A stretch of DNA of 64,000 nt. Origin: Callorhinus ursinus. Taxonomy: Eukaryota; Chordata; Mammalia; Carnivora; Otariidae. Position 1 is the stretch's first letter. Every line of letters begins with the position of its first letter. The notes beneath the pieces are model-generated. The model was not told the DNA's origin and ran no database searches. It worked only from the letters and a program-made list of their open reading frames with translations. Location of the stretch: positions 1,821,404 through 1,885,403 of the forward strand of contig NW_020313165.1 of assembly GCF_003265705.1 (NCBI RefSeq), read 5' to 3'. Shown one piece after another: positions 57,836 through 64,000 of the stretch. The position numbers were made by a program, and so were the translations under genes.

Positions 57836-58425
57836 GAAAAAGTAGTTTACTCATTTTTCTCCACTACTAACCCATCTCCAGCAACTACTAATCTGTTCTC
57901 TGTATCTCTGAGCTTACTTTGTTTTGTTTTGTTTTGTTTGTTGTTGTTTTTAGATTCCCCATATAAGAGAAATTATAAAGTATTTGTCTCTGTCTGACTT
58001 ATTTCACTTAGCATAAAGCCCTCAGAGCCCATCCATGTTGTGGCAATTGGCAAGTTGTCATTCTTTTTTATGACTGAAAAATATTCCATCACATATATGA
58101 AGAAATTGTGGTTATCTCATATATATATTCATCCATTCATCCACTCGTGGACACTTGGGTTTCTTCTATATCTTGGCTATTGTAAATAATGCTAAAATGA
58201 ACATGAGTGTGCATATATCTTTTTGAGTTTGTGTTTTGTTTTCTTTGGACATATACTCAGAATTGGAATTGCTGGATCATATGGTAGTTCTAGTTTTAAT
58301 TTTTTTGAGGAACCTCCATGCTGTTTTCCACAGTGGCTGCACCAGCTTGCCTTCCCACAAACAGTGCATGAGGGTTCTCTTTTCTCCTATTCCTTACCAA
58401 CACTTGTTATTTTTTTGTCTTTTTG
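57836..58425 (-). mobile_element. old L1 3' end and ORF2 C-terminus, antisense
   Basis: 'agcaactactaatctgttct', (TTTTG)n, 'gacttatttcacttagcata', 'ttgctggatcatatggtagt' and 'tgttttccacagtggctgca' follow the antisense of L1 3' UTR and ORF2 end (compare 24300-24970). L1M-type age. Confidence 0.85.
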
Positions 58426-58481
58426 ATAAAAGCTCTTAAAAGACAAAATAGCAATTACTTTTGTGAAATTATAATATATTA

Positions 58482-58890
58482 AGAGCCCACATATATTTAT
58501 CACTTAACACACATCAGATACTATGCTGAGTGCTTTATAGGGGTTATCTTACTTAATATTTTTTTAAAAGATTTTATTTACTTATTTGTCAGAGAGAGAG
58601 AGCACAAGTAGGGGGAGCGGCAGGCAGAGGGAGAAGCAGGCTGCCCGGTGAGCAAGGAGCCTGATGTGGGGCTCGATCCCAGGACCCTGGGATCATGACC
58701 TGAGCCAAAGGCAGACACTTAACCAACTGAGCCACCCAGGCATCCCATCTGAATGTTAAATAAACTTCAGAGTTAGTTTTTATTATTTTCTCCATGTTTA
58801 CAGATACTCAGAAACGTTGTTATTTGTCAGAGAGGCCACAGAGCTGGTTAAGTGGTAGAGCTGAGGTTGGAACTCAAGCAGACTGATTTC
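58482..58890 (-). mobile_element. MIR SINE split by a Can-SINE
   Basis: 'cagatactatgctgagtgct' and 'ttataggggttatcttactt' on the left continue after the SINE with 'ccatgtttacagatactcag', 'gccacagagctggttaagtg' and 'gtagagctgaggttggaact'. This is nearly a complete MIR in reverse complement. Confidence 0.82.
58560..58746 (-). mobile_element. Can-SINE inserted in a MIR
   Basis: Head on minus starts GGGATGCCTGGGTGGCTCAG. A clear target duplication was not found; both MIR halves otherwise fit together. Confidence 0.92.
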
Positions 58891-58910
58891 AAAATCTAAC
58901 TTCCAGTTCT

Positions 58911-58999
58911 TCCTCCCTCCCTCCCTTTTTTCCTTCCTTCCTTCCTCCTTTCCTCCTTCCTTCCTTCCTTCCTTCCTCCCTCCCTCCCTAACTTTTTTT
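58911..58999. repeat. polypyrimidine (CCTT/CCCT)n tract
   Basis: About 75 bp of nearly pure C/T (CCTTCCTTCCTTCCTCC and CCCTCCCTCCC units) followed by a T-run. Mirror-like composition could form triplex DNA. Confidence 0.93.
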
Positions 59000-60244
59000 T
59001 TACATGATGCTAACACCTGAAAGAGAAATAATAACAATTTAAAAATTAAAAAAAAAAAATAGCTCACCTTCAATCCAGTCATTGTTTTCTCTAGGGAGGG
59101 AACTCTGCAGAGCTACTTTTTGCCAGCTTATGTTCCAGTGTAATGTTTTTAGTTCTGAAATTCTTCTGTGCAAGCCTCATGGGAAATGCCCTAGCAGGAA
59201 GCAGGTTATACTAAATCCTCATGTGTTGTATGCACTTTGGCTTTCAAGGTAACAAGGGATGGAGTTTGCCTTAGAAAGAGATTGTACTGTAACCAGGCAT
59301 GCGCCAGAATTATACATTACTTCCCTGTTTTTAGCCCAACTTGAGCTGGTGCTGGATGTGCAATGCTACTGTGTATCAGGTGCATCATGTAAATAAGTTA
59401 CAAGTGGGAACCTAATGTTTGTACTGATTTTCCATTGCTGACTATCTGAAGGGAATAATAGAAACATATGTTCCCAAGCCTATTGCTCAATATATTGGCA
59501 TAGTGAAGTTAAAATGTTTGGTTGGGAAATCAATATTGTTATACTAAGCATCAAGTATAGTAAACTAGAAGAATTGCAAGAAGCTGTGAACTCGCTTAAA
59601 ATCAATGTGTATTCAAACCAGGGAGTAACAAAATAGATAAAACCACAACTTTAAATGGTAACCTAGGGAGAGTTAACCAGCATCCCAGTTTTCACCACTG
59701 CAGGGAGAAATCAATGAAACATACAAACAAATAATAAAGCAATTCAATATTAGGGTAGCATTAAGATTCATCTGTAGTAAATTTGAGGACACTACTCTAC
59801 AGTATTGGCAACCGTATTAAGAAACCTCTGTGCAATGAATACAATACCATGAACAGAAAATAAATGAGAACGAGAGATTTAGAACTCTACTTGGCAAGAA
59901 TAACAAGATTGGAATAAAAGATGGAAACATATACTACTGTATATTATGGTGATTTTACTTAAAATATTGGAAATAAGACATAGAAGATTGCCCTCCAAAA
60001 TTTAAACTTTAAAATAAGCATACCATGGGTTGTAGCGTATAAATGCTAAATTGCTTGAGTCTGAGACTAGACTCTTAACCTAACAGAATGCATAACATAC
60101 TTATTATAGAAATGTGTTGTTTGAAACATAAGTATGGCAACCATGTAGAACAAGAAGTTATAGAACTCATCTAAAAGTCATTGCTTAGACAATGGTCACC
60201 GACTAGTCCATGACCAATTGGAATAATGGGGTGAGCTGGCTTAA
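59000..60244. other. no recognisable gene or repeat
   Basis: An A-run at 59048-59059. Unique-looking sequence otherwise. Confidence 0.45.
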
Positions 60245-60257
60245 GCATGCCCACTTT

Positions 60258-60643
60258 TTTTCATTTTGTTTTGTTTTCTTTAAATAAACATTTTATTATA
60301 AAATTTGTATTCAAGATTAAATAAAGAAATACACTTATAATTCACTGTCCAGAGGTGACCATTATGAGCCTTTTGGTGTATTGCTTTCTAATTTTTTCTA
60401 AATAGATTACTTGCTATTTTTTAAACATAACATCTCTAATCATAATTTTACATATTTTTAAATTTAAAGTCAATTAATTGACATGTAGTGTATTATTAGT
60501 TTCAGAGATAGAGTTCAGTGATTGATCAGTCTTATATAATGCCCAGTGCTCATTATATCACATGTCCTCCTTGGTATCCATCACCCTGTTACTCCAGCCC
60601 CTCACTCCCCTCTCCTCCAGCAAGCCTCAGTATGTTTCCTAAG
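60258..60643 (-). mobile_element. L1 3'-end insertion carrying about 200 bp of extra 3' sequence
   Basis: The right part (about 60456-60643) is an antisense L1 3' UTR end ('tgtagtgtattattagtttc', 'gtgattgatcagtcttatat', 'atgcccagtgctcattatat'). The left part (60258-60455) is not L1. It ends at a T-rich tail with TTTATT (AATAAA on minus) near 60292. Both lie inside one 13-bp duplication GCATGCCCACTTT at 60245-60257 and 60644-60656. The simplest reading is a 3' transduction. Confidence 0.85.
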
Positions 60644-60789
60644 GCATGCCCACTTTGAGTCAAGTCATCTGGGTTCGAGTGATGATTTAACTACCACTTA
60701 TTATTCTATGATGTTAGGAAAGTACTCAACCTCTTTGGCCCTTAATATTTTCTTATATAATAAAGGTTTTATGAGAATTTTATTTATAT

Positions 60790-61004
60790 ATATATATATT
60801 TTTAAGGATTTTATTTGTTCATTTGGGACACAAAGATACAGAGAAAGAGAAGAGAAAGCATGAGCAGGGAGAGAGGCAGAGGGAGAAGGAGAAGCAGGCT
60901 CCCTGCTGAGCCAGGAGCCCGATGTGGGGCTCGATCCCAGGACCCTGGGATCATGACCTGAGCCGAAGGCAGATGTTTAACCATCTGAGCCACCCAGGCG
61001 CCCC
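60790..61004 (-). mobile_element. Can-SINE inserted into the tail of the next SINE
   Basis: Head on minus GGGGCGCCTGGGTGGCTCAG. Flanked by TTATTTATAT at 60780-60789 and 61005-61014, which is the A/T-rich tail of the SINE at 61015-61198. Younger than that SINE. Confidence 0.92.
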
Positions 61005-61014
61005 TTATTTATAT

Positions 61015-61198
61015 TTTTTAAAGATTTTATTTATTTGAAAGAGAGAGAGCACAAGCAGGGGAGAGCACAGCAAAGGAAGAGGGAGAAGCAGTCTCCCTGC
61101 TGAGCAGGGAGCCTGATGCAGGGCTCGATCCCAGGACCCTGGGATCATGACCTGAGCCGAAGGCAGACGCTTAAGAGACCAAGCCACCCAGGTGCCCT
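61015..61198 (-). mobile_element. Can-SINE, host of the SINE at 60790-61004
   Basis: Head on minus 'cagggcacctgggtggcttg'. Its outer target duplication GGTTTTATGAGAATTT is at 60765-60780 and 61199-61214, exact over 16 bp and enclosing both SINEs. Confidence 0.94.
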
Positions 61199-61499
61199 GG
61201 TTTTATGAGAATTTAAAGGAATTAAATGTGGTTAATATAGATTGTCACATTGCAAGCCATTTTGATTGTTATTATTGTTGGAAAGATCATCTCTAACTGG
61301 TGACTGGTACAAAATTTTACCCCGACTGCCACCTCCTCAGAGACACTCTATCTATCCATGCTATCCAAGGACTTCCAACCTTGTTATTGTCTTTTTCAGT
61401 CTATTGCTCCATTTATTCACAATATTTAAAACTTATTTCTTTATTTGTTTTGGGGGAAGTTTCTTTTCTTTTTTATAGAAACCAGTCTTTCATTGAAAA

Positions 61500-61592
61500 A
61501 TAAAGCATCTTAAAGCAAACATTATCTCTTGCCCCAACACAAAGCCTGCTACATAGTGAGCGCTCAATAAACTCTAGTTGAATGGTTGTATA
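61500..61592 (+). mobile_element. L2 LINE 3' end
   Basis: 'cacaaagcctgctacatagt' and GAGCGCTCAATAAACTCTAG then 'ttgaatggttgtataaatg' form the L2 3' terminus. Confidence 0.75.
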
Positions 61593-62039
61593 AATGCAAG
61601 ATGTTAGTAGCCAATACACCGCATGCATTTATATGTATTGACCCAAGATCATCCCTATTTTGAAAATGATGTACTTTTCTTAGCCTAATGTCAGCACATT
61701 TTTCCCGGGTGATAGCCATTTTTATTTCATTGCAGTACTTGATTAAGTAAGAGGATCTGGCAATGTTTTCATTTCAATTTCCTCACAAAGAATAGTAGAT
61801 CCTCACCAATTTGATATATGTACTATTTGTGTTTCTGATTAATTTTTATTAACACTAAGAAGGAAAGCAAATAATTTGTAATTTTCAATTTGTAATATAG
61901 GTCTCTTGGACAGTGGGTGAACCTAGCTTTGAGCCTTTTTTGACAGCAGTCCCAAAAACTCTCCTGTAGATATGCACATGTTCCTTACTGAAGAGATTAT
62001 CATCAAATGAGAGCTAAAACTTTAATACACATTGAAGAT
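61593..62039. other. no recognisable gene or repeat
   Basis: AT-rich. Confidence 0.4.
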
Positions 62040-62044
62040 AAGAT

Positions 62045-62345
62045 GAAACAGCAGTTCAAACTGGACCATGGACCAAATCCAGCTGGCTACCTGTTTTCAT
62101 ACGGCCCACAAGCTAAGAAGAGTATTTACATTTTTAAATAGTTAAAAATCTAAAAAGAAAACTAATACTATGTGACACATAAAATTATATGAAATACAAA
62201 TTTCATTATCCATAAATAAAGTTTTATTGAAATACAGCCACACTGATTTGTTTATGTATTGCCTATTGCCTATGGCTAATTTTTGTGCTACAATGACAGA
62301 TACGAACAGTGGCAATAGACATCCCATGGCCCACAAAGCCTAACA
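62045..62345. mobile_element. ancient interspersed repeat, probably a non-autonomous DNA transposon
   Basis: 'gaccaaatccagctggctac', 'aataaagttttattgaaata', 'cagccacactgatttgttta', 'atggcccacaaagcctaaca' resemble a widespread mammalian MER-type repeat ('ggccaaatccggcccgccac...aaagttttattggaacacagccac'). I do not recall the family name reliably. Confidence 0.5.
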
Positions 62346-64000
62346 TATTTAATGTCTTAAGTAAATATTTACAGATAATTTGCAGAATTAATGTATTAAT
62401 CCCTCAGAGTATAATAAACATAGGGAAGACACATGACTACTGTTGGAAATGAGACTCGAGAGAAGGTCAGAATCATTTATAGTTCATGAATTTAGGACCT
62501 TGCAAATGTCTCAGTCTAGGATATGTAGCAATAATGATAAGGCAGAAACAGTGATAGAGACATTAACCCATTCATGTGTCAATGACAAAAGAATTGGGGA
62601 CTATATCGTCCTTCTAAATGACTTTTATATGAGCTCACCTCACCACTCCAATGCTTTGTTTACATTTATCTACGTGCCTTAGAGAGCTGAATTTTTTATT
62701 TTCCTAGCCTACGTACATGTTACATTCAGCAGATAGCAAACTTATTATTGAAGGATAAGCAAACACTGGCTACAATTTGAAAAAACTCTCAGGACTCAAT
62801 TTCCTAAAAACGTGTGTAACATTGAGTTCACAGAGAAATCTTTTGAGACATTCAGATTTTTACATTTTTAATATCTGATGAATACCAAAGCTTAAAAAAA
62901 AAAAAAACAGCAAAGTTGTACCAAACTTGAGAGCCTTAACGACAATAAGACAAACAAGAACTTGTAGTCATATTCTAAATGGTTAAGACTCGTGATTTTT
63001 TGGTTGAGATCCATATTTTTTAGAGAACACGTATACATGTGTATTTATTTTCCCAAATGTAATCCCTTGTTTATTATTTTCTAATATTTATAAAATGAAT
63101 AAAAAGGTTCTTAAAATCACAAAGTCTGAAATAACAAAAAAACTATGAAATTAGAAACTTAACTATTTTTCTCCCAAAATAACCTCCTCTAGTACCCTAG
63201 CATGTGTCCTCACTTAAAGGAGCCACATTTTCTTCTCTTAGAATGCACTTGTGCTGTCTCTGTTTCTCTCTGTTTTTGCCAGGTTTTTGTTTTTTGTTTT
63301 TGTTTTTGTTTTCCTCCATTGGTTACAGCTTGCTATAAGTACTCTTTTTGGAATAATCAATATTTGTCATGCATCTAATTATAGAATTGCAGTAGTGAAT
63401 TTATAATTATTGAGAACAGCCTCTCCTTTATTCACTTTATGAAGACTCACAAATCATTGTACCATAAGCACTAATTTAAATCTTTGATCAAAACTCTCTT
63501 TTGTACAAAGTGACGATATAGATTGCTATCTACTTTGAAAATGATTTGTGGGGGTCTCAGAAGAGTAATGATGTAAAAACAAAGATGTGGCAATTATGAA
63601 TTCAGTTCTTGTAATACTGTAGTTAAATATAAATTTTATGGAATTAATGACAAAAATTAAGCAGAGAAGTTATTTTCTTAATCTTTTTTAAATCAAAAAG
63701 AACCTTCTATACAGATGAAATTTTATAAACAATCTGTTGTACAAGACAGATAAAAGCAGGGCTGTTTGGGTTGAAATAGAGCAGGGTTCCCAGAGCCTTA
63801 TCCCAGCTGTAACCACACGCAAATCTGTAGAACCATAGGGTTCAGCATTACATAGTATGAAATCACCAAGCAAAAGTAATCCACTGTAATCCCATTTGCC
63901 ATGTGGAAAATACACAACATTAAACAAAGTCAGTATTTTTTTGGTTGATTCTTTTTATTATGTGTTCCTAAAACTTTGCAGCCTTTTAACTAGAGACATC
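62346..64000. other. no recognisable gene or repeat
   Basis: AT-rich. A-run at 62894-62907 and a (GTTTTT)n tract at 63286-63312. Nothing else supported to the window end. Confidence 0.45.
63286..63312. repeat. (GTTTTT)n simple repeat
   Basis: Four to five GTTTTT-like units in a row. Confidence 0.9.

Larger units (their letters stand above)
60660..61245 (+). mobile_element. MIR SINE split by two nested Can-SINEs
   Basis: 'catctgggttcgagtgatga', 'ttaggaaagtactcaacctc' and 'tttggcccttaatattttct' are MIR in sense order. After the SINEs it resumes with 'aaaggaattaaatgtggtta'. Confidence 0.78.

Overview
This window is vertebrate nuclear DNA from a carnivoran, most likely an arctoid caniform (bear, seal or mustelid group). 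The main clue is at least a dozen tRNA-derived Can-SINEs. Their head contains TGGCTCAGTCGG, their middle contains GATCCCAGGGTCCTGGGATC, and they end in a CT-rich tract and an A-rich tail. The GATCCCAGGGTCCTGGGATC segment and the L1 3' end differ from the dog SINEC_Cf and cat forms I know, but I cannot resolve the family further. I see no intact cellular gene, no exon I recognise, no functional RNA gene, no CRISPR array and no prokaryotic feature. The longest open frames all lie in retrotransposons or are chance frames. The window is best read as intergenic or deep-intronic, AT-rich DNA built from layered transposon insertions.

Layout. 1-1 kb: SINE tail and an old antisense L1 remnant. 1.1-8.2 kb: a nearly full-length but dead L1 on the minus strand (L1-A, about 7.06 kb) inserted into an older SINE; target duplications of both insertions are visible. 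8.3-17 kb: mostly unique AT-rich sequence with L2, MIR and old L1 fragments, one SINE, a (CA)n tract inside a MIR, and a 38-nt U2 snRNA pseudogene with flanking duplications. 17.5-20 kb: a small L1 tail, a GC-rich block and an ancient HAL1/L1M-like element. 20-31 kb: SINEs, L1 3' ends (one inserted inside another), and TA/GATA simple repeats. 31-33 kb: LTR remnants. 33.8-37 kb: a mosaic L1 with an internal segment in inverted orientation. 38-39.8 kb: a young 5'-truncated L1 (L1-B) with an open 433-codon ORF2 C-terminus and a doubled 3' tail. 40-49 kb: L2, MER5-like, MIR, SINE and MaLR fragments. 49.8-52.3 kb: an LTR-like block and a HAL1-like element broken by a SINE and a MaLR piece. 53-64 kb: AT minisatellite, SINEs, an LTR-like segment, an old L1 3' end, a pyrimidine tract, an L1 insertion carrying apparent 3'-transduced sequence, two nested SINEs inside a MIR, and a unique tail.

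The biology visible here is L1-driven retrotransposition: L1 copies itself and mobilises SINEs and a U2 fragment, leaving target-site duplications. The nesting gives a relative order: MIR, L2, HAL1 and MaLR first, then old L1, then Can-SINEs and young L1. I found no convincing undescribed biological system. The most informative points are the nested L1-in-SINE locus with its RT active-site change, the two apparent 3'-transduction events, the U2 fragment, and the inverted pair of similar L1 3' halves. Repeat family names come from recalled consensus patterns, not from a database search.
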